NCBI GenBank assembly: GCA_016742275.1
Contig: JACVCD010000001.1
Span: forward strand, 186,001 to 250,000
Origin: Gemmatimonadaceae bacterium
GTDB taxonomy: Bacteria > Gemmatimonadota > Gemmatimonadetes > Gemmatimonadales > Gemmatimonadaceae
Length of the DNA: 64,000 nt
Reading direction: 5' to 3'
Below are positions 8,518 through 15,182 of this stretch, piece after piece. The position numbers and the translations under genes were made by a program. Positions within the stretch are counted from its first letter, which is position 1; each line of letters begins with the position of its first letter. The notes under the pieces were generated by a model that did not search any database, was not told where the DNA came from, and saw nothing but the letters and a program-made list of their open reading frames with translations.

Positions 8518-9108
8518 TCAGGGTGCCGGGCGACGATAACGTCCCGTCAGTACGCCCTTTCCGCGAATGTGACCGGCCATGGCCTTGAGCACCGCTTCCT
8601 TGGTGGCGGCCGGTGCCAGCGCCGTTGGAGCAAACGGCAGCGTGATATCGAGCGCGTACAACTCGAACACGTAGTGATGATGCGGCCCGTTCGACGGCGC
8701 AGCCGGGCCACGATAGTACGGTCCGCTCACGCTGATCTGCCGCATCCCACCATCCAACTGCGCCCCACTAGGCACACCAGTCGGCAATGAGGTTGTGGTG
8801 GCCGGGATATTCCACACCAACCAGTGCAACTGCTCGTCAGTGCCATCGCCCACAGTGGCATCGAGATCGCGAACGATGAGTACAAAGCTGCGAGTCGAAT
8901 CGGGTACCCCGCTCCAGCTGAGCGGCGGTGACGCGTCACGGCCAGGCTGCGCATGCGCAGTGGGAATCAAATCGCCGTCATTGAACGCCGACGATGTGAG
9001 CGTAAGCACCGCACGTGCCGGCGCGCGCTGCGCCGATGCGGTGTGCGCTACGGCGCTGACAGACAAGAGTGCGGCGGCGGTGGCCAGCAGAATGCGACGC
9101 GTGGTCAT
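8518..9108 (-). CDS. YbhB/YbcL-family (PEBP-like) exported protein
   Basis: A 196-residue protein with a Sec signal peptide (start MTTRRILLATAAALL, cleavage near ASA-Q) and the phosphatidylethanolamine-binding-protein-like fold motifs: DASPPLSWSGVPDSTRSFVLIVRDLDA and the GPHHHYVFELYALD strand, with HWLVWNIP between. The frame is open for 79 more codons upstream, but that part lies within the neighbouring DUF1028 gene; the ATG at 9108 with the signal peptide is the credible start. The start lies 11 bases after the DUF1028 stop, so the two exported proteins are probably co-transcribed. Ligand unknown. Confidence 0.88.
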   Translation of the reverse strand: MTTRRILLATAAALLSVSAVAHTASAQRAPARAVLTLTSSAFNDGDLIPTAHAQPGRDASPPLSWSGVPDSTRSFVLIVRDLDATVGDGTDEQLHWLVWNIPATTTSLPTGVPSGAQLDGGMRQISVSGPYYRGPAAPSNGPHHHYVFELYALDITLPFAPTALAPAATKEAVLKAMAGHIRGKGVLTGRYRRPAP

Positions 9109-9119
9109 AGGTGCGCGCC

Positions 9120-9962
9120 TCACTTGAGCGAAGCCGGCTGCGTACGCCGCCATACGTTGTAACGCGCTCGCAGTGTCTTGACCGGATTGAGATTCTCTCC
9201 GGGTTTGATGGCGTTGGGGCCGCTCTGGTTGGGCTGCGCCACCGTCAGATACAGCGCGTACTTGCCATCGCTGTGCGACGTGCCCACGGCATCCGTTGGA
9301 TTCGACATGAGAATGTACGCGATGTACGAGGTGCGTCCTTCGCACGGATTGACCGGCTTGCTGTTGTCAGCCGGCAGCGGCGGACACACACACCGACTGT
9401 CTCCGCCGTATTGATCGGCCGTTTCGAGTGCCGCCATGACACGATCGGTGAGCGAACCCTGGGTCTGCACAAACGCACGCACCGCATTCGGAATTACATC
9501 GCCCGTGCGCAGGATGTTGCCCTGAATGGAATAGTAGATCTCCGTACCGGGGACCTGCCCCTGCATGTCCTGCGAGACATAGCCGTTGGACAAACCAGAG
9601 TGCCCCGCACGGCGCCCGGTGAGATCGAGAATGCCGAACTGCCGCGTCTGAAACGCCGGATCTGCACTCAGCATCTCGATGATGCGCTGCGGATCGGTGC
9701 CCTTCTGCAATTCGCGGTACACCAGCATCTGATTGGCATGAGTACCATCGACACCGGCTTGGCATGCGGCAACGCCCTTGCCCGGCACGACCACGGCTTG
9801 AATGCCGCTCAAGAACGCATCATCACGATCGACACAGGTGGCCGACGCGATCACCACGCGGCCGGTAGCCTTGTCGACGGCAATCACAGACCAGGTGGCG
9901 TATGCGGCCCTCGGGAGGAGGAGGATAAGGGCCAGTGCTAGGAGGGGGGATCTTAGGCGCAT
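9120..9962 (-). CDS. DUF1028 family exported protein
   Basis: A 280-residue protein beginning with a clear Sec signal peptide (MRLRSPLLALALILLLPRAA) followed directly by the DUF1028 start TWSVIAVDKATGRVVIASATC. Other family signatures are GKGVAACQAG, GHSGLSNGYVSQ and NILRTGDVI. DUF1028 proteins have an Ntn-hydrolase-like fold but no established activity. It lies 11 bases upstream of the PEBP-like gene on the same strand. A family-A palindromic repeat begins about 60 bases beyond its start codon, in its promoter region. Confidence 0.88.
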   Translation of the reverse strand: MRLRSPLLALALILLLPRAAYATWSVIAVDKATGRVVIASATCVDRDDAFLSGIQAVVVPGKGVAACQAGVDGTHANQMLVYRELQKGTDPQRIIEMLSADPAFQTRQFGILDLTGRRAGHSGLSNGYVSQDMQGQVPGTEIYYSIQGNILRTGDVIPNAVRAFVQTQGSLTDRVMAALETADQYGGDSRCVCPPLPADNSKPVNPCEGRTSYIAYILMSNPTDAVGTSHSDGKYALYLTVAQPNQSGPNAIKPGENLNPVKTLRARYNVWRRTQPASLK

Positions 9963-10020
9963 TGCTCGGTGGGATTGGGGGCATTGTGTTTATGCACTCC
10001 GGATCTCCTTGAGGCAACTG

Positions 10021-10158
10021 TGAGGATGGGAGGAACAGATGGCGTGAGGATGGGAGGATCTGAGGATATGAGGGCGGGCCCATGGGGGCACCGTTGGTGC
10101 CTCCATGGGCCCGCTCATGTCGCAGACCGCCATGCTCGCGTCATCATGGCACTGCGGT
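10021..10158. repeat. Palindromic repeat, copy A (intact left arm, degenerate right arm)
   Basis: The left arm runs from 10021: GAACAGATGGCGTGAGGAT, then GGAGGATCTGAGGATATGAG, then GCGGGCC. The central stem (about 10074-10113) pairs GCGGGCCCATGG...CACC with GGTG...CCATGGGCCCGC around a 3-base loop. The right arm, which in other copies reads back through CTCATATCCTCAGATCC, is present only in eroded form (CGCTCATGTCGCAGA...). The eroded arm faces the GxxExxY gene. It is one of four copies in the window (others at 10581, 15031 and 53769). Confidence 0.85.
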
Positions 10159-10194
10159 GACGTGGGGGTGACACGGCTCCACAGGTTGATCGGT

Positions 10195-10614
10195 ATGGAA
10201 ATCGACACGTTGACGGATCTGGTCATTGGTGAGGCTATCCGGGTACACCGTTCGCTGGGGCCGGGGCTTCTGGAGTCGAGCTACCGGCAGATTATGGCGG
10301 AGGTGCTGGTGCGTCGGGGCTGTGAGGTGCAGACCGAACTCGCGCTGGACTTGGCATTCGAGGGGATCATCATTCCGCGAGCCTACCGAGTGGATTTGCT
10401 GATCGACGGCGTGCTCGTCGTCGAAGTCAAACAGACCGAACGCATTGCGCCCGTGCATCGGCAGCAACTGCTGACATACTTGCGCTTGCTCGATCTCCCA
10501 CGCGGCCTGCTTCTCAACTTTGGGCTGGGCACCATGAAAGACGGCATCGCGCGTGTTTCCAATCCTCGAGTCCAAGACATGAAGGATTTGAGGGTCGATC
10601 GCGCGAGAGTTTGA
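10195..10614 (+). CDS. GxxExxY protein (PD-(D/E)XK nuclease-like)
   Basis: A 139-residue protein with the family's defining motif GLLESSY (G-x2-E-x2-Y) within GEAIRVHRSLGPGLLESSYRQ. A PD-(D/E)XK-like core follows: YRVDLLIDGVLVVEVKQTE gives the D...E-x-K pattern. I choose the ATG at 10195 (MEIDTLTDLVIGEA) because the family starts there; the frame opens further upstream within repeat copy A. The last dozen codons (from about 10581, DLRVDRARV) are encoded by the eroded left arm of repeat copy B, so its natural C-terminus seems altered or shared with the repeat. Function of the family is not established; nuclease activity is inferred from the fold. Confidence 0.85.
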   Translation: MEIDTLTDLVIGEAIRVHRSLGPGLLESSYRQIMAEVLVRRGCEVQTELALDLAFEGIIIPRAYRVDLLIDGVLVVEVKQTERIAPVHRQQLLTYLRLLDLPRGLLLNFGLGTMKDGIARVSNPRVQDMKDLRVDRARV

Positions 10615-10730
10615 GGTTTGAGGACATGAGCGCGCGGGCCGGCGAGACACCAGCTGTATCGGTGTCTCGCCGGCCCGCTCTCATATCCTCAGATCCTCCA
10701 ATCCTCACGCCATCTGTTCCTCAAAGCCTC
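10581..10730. repeat. Palindromic repeat, copy B (eroded left arm, intact right arm)
   Basis: The central stem pairs GCGGGCCGGCGAGACACC with GGTGTCTCGCCGGCCCGC around AGCTGTATC. The intact right arm reads CTCATATCCTCAGATCC, TCCAATCCTCACGCC, ATCTGTTCCTC to about 10730. The left arm (GAAGGATTTGAGGGTCGATC onward) is recognisable but eroded and encodes the C-terminal codons and stop of the GxxExxY gene. The stem core differs from that of copies A, C and D, yet pairing is complete. Confidence 0.85.
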
Positions 10731-10745
10731 CACCACTCTCGGATC

Positions 10746-12113
10746 CTAGAAGGCCGTCACCGCTTCAATCATGAACCCCCGGAATTTTCCTCCACTCCGG
10801 ATGTCCGTCCGAATGAAGCCGTTGTACTTCTGCTCCATGAGTTCCGCCTTGAGCAGCAGACTCTGTGTGATGAACCATCCACCGCCCACATTGCCGCGAG
10901 TCACGGTCACATCGCTGTTTCCACCACCCACGTCGCCAGTCACGCGATTCCAGCGTGCGCCAACGAAGAGTTTCTCGTTCGGCAGGAAGCGATACACACC
11001 CTCCGCCATGAGCTGATCGACTTCACGCAGCGCCGTTTCACTCGCACCGCGCCCCTTCGCCTGTTCGTACATGCCGAAGAACTCGGCGCCCTTCACCTTG
11101 ATGAACGGGTTCAACATGTACGCGCTGAGCTTGTCGCTGAATCCCGGGTTGATGCGGCCCGATGTGAACTGCGCTGACTCGGTCGCCTTGTCGTTTTCGA
11201 GCACGTAGTAGTAGCGCGATCCTGCGCGGTCGCCGCTGTAGAGCGTATTGCTGATGGCACTGCCTTGATTGCGCCACGAGCCGGAAAAGCGCACCCGTAC
11301 ATCATCCGTGAGCTGACGATCAAAACCGAGCTTCGCCATAACTGCCGGCGAACGGTCTGCCGGACGCGTGATGTTGCCGCGGATCTCACCATTGGTCAGC
11401 GCGACCACGCCAAACAGCCCCTGATGCTGCAGCACTGCCTCGGCGCCGATCTCGGTGGTGAATGCATCCATGATTGCGTTGCCAACGAACGGATTGAACA
11501 GCGCCTGCCCGTTGTCTGACCGCTTGAAGTGAAAGTCGCCGTAGTTGACTTCGAAGTGACCGATCTTGAGCGTCGTGTACTTCATCAGCGTGTTGAAAAG
11601 CGGCAGATCGATGGGTGATTCATCCATCTGTATGAAGCCGTCCTTCACCCACGTCTCGTTGTGGTGACGCGCCGACAGGTAACTCGTGAGCTGTACGCGA
11701 ATGCCCTTGGCCAGCTGCGCATTCATGTACAGGTTCGCGGTGGCGTTGTTGAAGCCGTTTGCAATTGGCATCAACTTGTTGCGGTTCGGATTCGCCGCAG
11801 CACCCGCATTGCCAGGCGAAGGTTGTACAGCCGGTACCGCGACGACGTCCGCCGAGTTCTCGTGCGACAGTCCCTGGAACTGTTGGGTGAAGGCCGCACC
11901 CCACGCGAGCTTGAATCCGTTGTACGGCGCGCCCGCGTCCTTCTTCGTTTCGAACACGTTGATACCGCGCTGATCCATCGGGCGTACGTACTGGATTTCA
12001 CGCGGCGGTTGTGTTTCGGACTTATCGGCCTGCTGTGCGCCGAGTGTCACGATCAGAGGTGCAATCGTCGCGCCCAGCGACGTCGCGAGCACCAGCCTAA
12101 GTGTGTTGTTCAT
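10746..12113 (-). CDS. Outer membrane beta-barrel protein, porin-like
   Basis: A 455-residue exported protein with signal peptide (MNNTLRLVLATSLGATIAPL, cleavage near LGA-Q). The mature part is rich in alternating amphipathic strands and ends in phenylalanine (IEAVTAF), as expected of an outer membrane barrel. Segments such as LKIGHFEVNYGDFHFKRSDNG and SGSWRNQGSAI resemble phosphate-selective porin O/P-type barrels, but specificity is not readable. The ATG at 12113 is chosen over the longer frame because the signal peptide begins there. It lies 46 bases downstream of the YceI gene on the same strand and they may form one transcript. Confidence 0.75.
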   Translation of the reverse strand: MNNTLRLVLATSLGATIAPLIVTLGAQQADKSETQPPREIQYVRPMDQRGINVFETKKDAGAPYNGFKLAWGAAFTQQFQGLSHENSADVVAVPAVQPSPGNAGAAANPNRNKLMPIANGFNNATANLYMNAQLAKGIRVQLTSYLSARHHNETWVKDGFIQMDESPIDLPLFNTLMKYTTLKIGHFEVNYGDFHFKRSDNGQALFNPFVGNAIMDAFTTEIGAEAVLQHQGLFGVVALTNGEIRGNITRPADRSPAVMAKLGFDRQLTDDVRVRFSGSWRNQGSAISNTLYSGDRAGSRYYYVLENDKATESAQFTSGRINPGFSDKLSAYMLNPFIKVKGAEFFGMYEQAKGRGASETALREVDQLMAEGVYRFLPNEKLFVGARWNRVTGDVGGGNSDVTVTRGNVGGGWFITQSLLLKAELMEQKYNGFIRTDIRSGGKFRGFMIEAVTAF

Positions 12114-12159
12114 ATGACGAATTCCGAAGAAGTGGAAGCTTGGTGGACGTTTCGTTGCC

Positions 12160-12780
12160 TCAGTTGAGCGCGACCGCACTGCCCTTCTGCAGCAGCAGAT
12201 CGAAGTGCACGGTGACCACGGGTCCGACTTTCATCGCACCGAGCATCAGCGTGGGCGGCTTGATGCCCCAGTCGGTCATCTTCACCGGCACCTTACCCGT
12301 AACACGCATCGCGCCGTCAGCTGCTGGCGCGAATTGCGCAGGAATGCTGATGGGCAGTGTCTGCCCAGCCAGTTGCAACGTGCCCTGCAGCGTACCGGTC
12401 ACCGATTCGCCTCGCGCGAGGTCGTAGCTATCGAGCGAGAAGTGGATGGTGGCGAATTCCTTGGCCTTGAGCGCCTTCAGCATGTGCTCGTTCATCGTGC
12501 CGTTCTTGCACTCGAGCTTTTGTACGGGGAAGTCGACCTGCACCTGACCAGCGACTTTCTTGCCATCCAGCACCGATGCGATCACGCCCTCGTCAGCGGC
12601 GGACAGCTTGGCGTCGATGCGATCTGCGGAGCAGTTCCACGAGCGTACCGTGGACGTGCCTTCAAACCAGAGTCGACTACCTTCACGCAGCGACAGGGTG
12701 CCCGGTATCGTGGCCGGGGTTGCCGCGATCAGCGTGATGACCGCGGTCAGCAATGCAAGATGCGAATGAGGGGCGCGCAT
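12160..12780 (-). CDS. YceI family exported protein
   Basis: A 206-residue protein with a signal peptide (start MRAPHSHLALLTAVITL) and a YceI-like lipocalin-type beta-barrel: LWFEGTSTVRSWNCSADRIDA at the front, FPVQKLECKNGTMNEHMLKALKAKEFATIHF in the middle, TGTLQGTLQLAGQTLPISIP and KVPVKMTDWGIKPP near the end. The family binds polyisoprenoids or similar lipids in the periplasm; the ligand here is unknown. It lies directly upstream of the porin-like gene. Confidence 0.88.
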   Translation of the reverse strand: MRAPHSHLALLTAVITLIAATPATIPGTLSLREGSRLWFEGTSTVRSWNCSADRIDAKLSAADEGVIASVLDGKKVAGQVQVDFPVQKLECKNGTMNEHMLKALKAKEFATIHFSLDSYDLARGESVTGTLQGTLQLAGQTLPISIPAQFAPAADGAMRVTGKVPVKMTDWGIKPPTLMLGAMKVGPVVTVHFDLLLQKGSAVALN

Positions 12781-12931
12781 CGTCGGAGTCTCCAGCAGAC
12801 GGAAGTCCAATCGATCATCGTGATCGAAAGCCTTTCAGGCCAAGCGCCTGTGGAGATGAGATTCGCCTCGGGACCGCGTACAGAAGGTCGGGTGTCTCTT
12901 GAACTTTCGTGCGGGTTGTGCGGCGCGCGTG

Positions 12932-13738
12932 TCAGGTGGAATCCGACATCGCGGTGCAGGTCCATGGTGCGGTGTGCCGTTGCCACATAAGTGTGAGCGT
13001 CGTAGTGCCCACGATTGGCATCTTGCTCACGATGCGTACCGGCAACCGACAATGCGACGTGTCGATATTGAGCCGGATCAAACCAATGCCCTTGAAGTGC
13101 TTGGGATCGCGCACGTGCATGACAACCACGCGTGTGTGAAACACGCCGGCATCTGTTTCCAGCGTTTCTTCCGCTCCCACGCTCACCATCGTGGGATTGC
13201 GTCGTTCGTCGAAATGACGATTGAATTGAAAGACACTATCGCGATCGAGTGGTAACGTGCGCACGAAGTACAGGAACGACAATTCGTCGAGCGGTGTCGT
13301 CGACCCAAGTGGCGACGAGGCGGTGTCGCCGACGGCACGCCATGTGCCGGTTCGAGTATCGATATCCACCCGTTCATCGGCACTTGAGAGCGGATGCCGT
13401 TCACGCTTTTCGAAGCGGGACATGGCCATGCGCTCCGGATCGAACCACGAGGTCGACTTGTCGGTGGCCTTGATGAAGCCGCGCTTGGCCTGCATCTCGC
13501 TCACGAATCGCCATGGCGCTCCAAGTGGACCACCGTCGTGCGGAGCGGTAGCCTCGATACGCATTTCGCCCTGACCAATGTTGCCGCCACGTGCGACGTT
13601 CACGCGGTAGCGCAGCACCTCACCGGGGCCAAAAGGCAGCGCCGACTGCGCGTCTACGGATTGCGCGTGCATCAACAGCACGGTCCCAAGGAGAACCGTG
13701 GTACGCTGCAGTATCGAACCTCTGGATCCGGCGACCAT
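12932..13738 (-). CDS. DUF3108-like exported protein
   Basis: A 268-residue protein with a hydrophobic N-terminus (MVAGSRGSILQRTTVLLGTV) that looks like a signal peptide ending near VDA-Q. The mature part begins FGPGEVLRYRVNVARGGNIGQGEMRIE, the typical opening of DUF3108 proteins, and ends with RLPVRIVSKMPIVGTTTLTL. Role unknown in the family; usually periplasmic. ATG 13738 is preferred to the longer frame. It runs on the minus strand in the same direction as the following YceI gene with a 151-base gap. Confidence 0.75.
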   Translation of the reverse strand: MVAGSRGSILQRTTVLLGTVLLMHAQSVDAQSALPFGPGEVLRYRVNVARGGNIGQGEMRIEATAPHDGGPLGAPWRFVSEMQAKRGFIKATDKSTSWFDPERMAMSRFEKRERHPLSSADERVDIDTRTGTWRAVGDTASSPLGSTTPLDELSFLYFVRTLPLDRDSVFQFNRHFDERRNPTMVSVGAEETLETDAGVFHTRVVVMHVRDPKHFKGIGLIRLNIDTSHCRLPVRIVSKMPIVGTTTLTLMWQRHTAPWTCTAMSDST

Positions 13739-13835
13739 GGCCTGCAGTGTCGCCTCACGACCGTCCACTCATCAGCGGGGGAACGCCGTGTCGGTGTCGG
13801 AATTCCCCCGACGACGGCGGATTGCGCCTGCCGCA

Positions 13836-13873
13836 AAGAAAAATGCCCGATCCCTCGGCGAGGGATCGGGCAT
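13836..13873 (-). terminator. Rho-independent terminator after the 60-residue membrane protein gene
   Basis: A perfect 15-bp inverted repeat (ATGCCCGATCCCTCG and its complement, 13843-13873) is followed on the minus strand by TTTTTCTTT. It lies 19 bases after the stop of the gene at 13892. Confidence 0.9.
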
Positions 13874-13891
13874 CAGAACAGCGCAGGCGAA

Positions 13892-14074
13892 TTATGCGCG
13901 CGCCGGACCCATCACGTTGCGGGCAAACAGTGCGATGACGATGGCGATGATCAGGATCTGTCCGATCGGCCCGGACGCCAAGATGCCCTGGAAGATCGCC
14001 GAGATCAGCAACAAGGGCAGCTTGATGATCGGGAGCAGGAAATCCGCGTTTGCGGGAGCGCTGAAAAACGGCAT
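13892..14074 (-). CDS. Small hydrophobic membrane protein (60 aa)
   Basis: A 60-residue protein whose middle is one or two membrane segments (LLPIIKLPLLLISAIFQGIL, then IGQILIIAIVIALFARNV). No family is recognised. It is supported as a gene by its position 38 bases after the oxidoreductase stop, a GAGG upstream, and a strong dedicated terminator right after it. Function unknown. Confidence 0.6.
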   Translation of the reverse strand: MPFFSAPANADFLLPIIKLPLLLISAIFQGILASGPIGQILIIAIVIALFARNVMGPARA

Positions 14075-14112
14075 CGGTTCGCTTGGCCTCAGATTTGGGT
14101 CAGAATAGAAAG

Positions 14113-15000
14113 TTAAGCGGTCGGCCGAGCCGAGGGGAAGGTTTCGGCCGACTCTCGCACGGCATCCTTGGCAATGACGCCGAAGTCCCGCTCACCGTGA
14201 CCTTCGGCGATCACGGCGTCCATGCGGGCGGCAATACCGGGCAGTGCGGCGAGAGGCCGGTCCCCCGCTGTTTCCAGCATGAGGCGGATGTCCTTTCGTG
14301 CCATAACCAGTTCGAAGCTGGGGTCGAATCGCGCCTGCGACATGTTGCGCCCACGATTCTGAAGCATCGAACCCGGATTGAAAAACTCGAGCAGCTTGAG
14401 GGCATCGGGCGCCGACACGCCGGTGCCGTTGGCCAACGTGAAAACATCGGACACCAACGCCCCGAGCCCAATGATGAACGCGTTGCCCATGAGCTTGTAG
14501 GCCGCCGCCAGATCCGCGCGTTCGCCCCAATACTCCACGCGCTGGGCCTGCTGTTCCAGCGCCGGCTTCACCTGCTCGAACAAGGCCTGCGGGCCCGACA
14601 CCATGATAATGCCCTGCGCCTGACGCGCCGCCGCCGGACCGATGAACACCGGACAATGCAGATATGGTACACCCTCTGCCAGCAGACGAGTGGCCCGTTC
14701 CGCCGTGAGCGCCGGCTGCGTCGTGGTGTGATCAACGATCACCGCACCCGGTTCGAGGCCCGGCCGCAGCGAGGCCACGATTTCCTCGACGACGGCGTCA
14801 TCCTTGAGCACCAGATGGATGCGAGCCGCGCCCTTCACCGCATCGGCCGGCGTATCGGCCACCTTCGCACCGAACGGGATCAGAGCCTCAGCTTTGGCTC
14901 TCGTGCGGTTCCATACCGTGACGGTGTCGCCGCGACCGAGCGCGGCTTCAACAAAGGCGCTCCCGAGGAGGCCTGTACCCAAATACGCGATTTGTGTCAT
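14113..15000 (-). CDS. NAD(P)-dependent beta-hydroxyacid dehydrogenase family oxidoreductase
   Basis: A 295-residue enzyme of the 6-phosphogluconate/3-hydroxyisobutyrate dehydrogenase superfamily. The N-terminal Rossmann motif is IAYLGTGLLGSAF, the substrate-binding segment HCPVFIGPAAARQAQGIIMVSG matches the family's DAPVSGG region, and the catalytic lysine is in AAAYKLMGNAFIIG. The missing canonical DAPVSGG form suggests an imine-reductase or glyoxylate-reductase-like branch; substrate unknown. The frame is open to 15153, but the extra 51 codons are palindromic repeat copy C, so ATG 15000 (MTQIAYLG) is the real start. The repeat lies between this gene and the RND gene and occupies its promoter region. 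Confidence 0.85.
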   Translation of the reverse strand: MTQIAYLGTGLLGSAFVEAALGRGDTVTVWNRTRAKAEALIPFGAKVADTPADAVKGAARIHLVLKDDAVVEEIVASLRPGLEPGAVIVDHTTTQPALTAERATRLLAEGVPYLHCPVFIGPAAARQAQGIIMVSGPQALFEQVKPALEQQAQRVEYWGERADLAAAYKLMGNAFIIGLGALVSDVFTLANGTGVSAPDALKLLEFFNPGSMLQNRGRNMSQARFDPSFELVMARKDIRLMLETAGDRPLAALPGIAARMDAVIAEGHGERDFGVIAKDAVRESAETFPSARPTA

Positions 15001-15030
15001 GCCACGAAATCTATCGGATTGGAGGGGATG

Positions 15031-15182
15031 GAGGATTTGAGCAACAGATGGCGCGAGGATCAGAGGATTTGAGGACAGGAGGTGCGGGCCCCGAGGGCAC
15101 CCGGTCGCGCAGGGTGCCCTCGGGGCCCGCTCTCTTATCCTCAGATCCTCCAATCCTCATGCCATCTGTTGCTCAGATCCTC
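15031..15182. repeat. Palindromic repeat, copy C (both arms intact)
   Basis: The best-preserved copy. Left arm from 15031 (GAGGATTTGAGCAACAGATG, then GCGCGAGGATCAGAGGATTT) and right arm to 15182 are inverted repeats of about 65-70 bases with only scattered mismatches. The centre pairs GCGGGCCCCGAGGGCACCC with GGGTGCCCTCGGGGCCCGC around a loop of about 9 bases. The element touches the stop codon of the RND subunit gene (15182-15184). Confidence 0.9.

Larger units (their letters stand above)
10021..10730. mobile_element. Putative composite element: GxxExxY gene between two palindromic repeats
   Basis: The outer arms of copies A (from 10021) and B (to 10730) form inverted repeats: GAACAGATGGCGTGAGGAT at 10032 onward matches the complement of ATCCTCACGCCATCTGTTC ending near 10720. 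Between them lie two stem-loops and a single GxxExxY nuclease-like gene; the inner arms of both copies are eroded. This can be read as a gene-bearing version of the small palindromic element seen alone at 15031 and 53769, or as two independent insertions beside the gene. No target-site duplication could be settled by eye. Confidence 0.4.
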
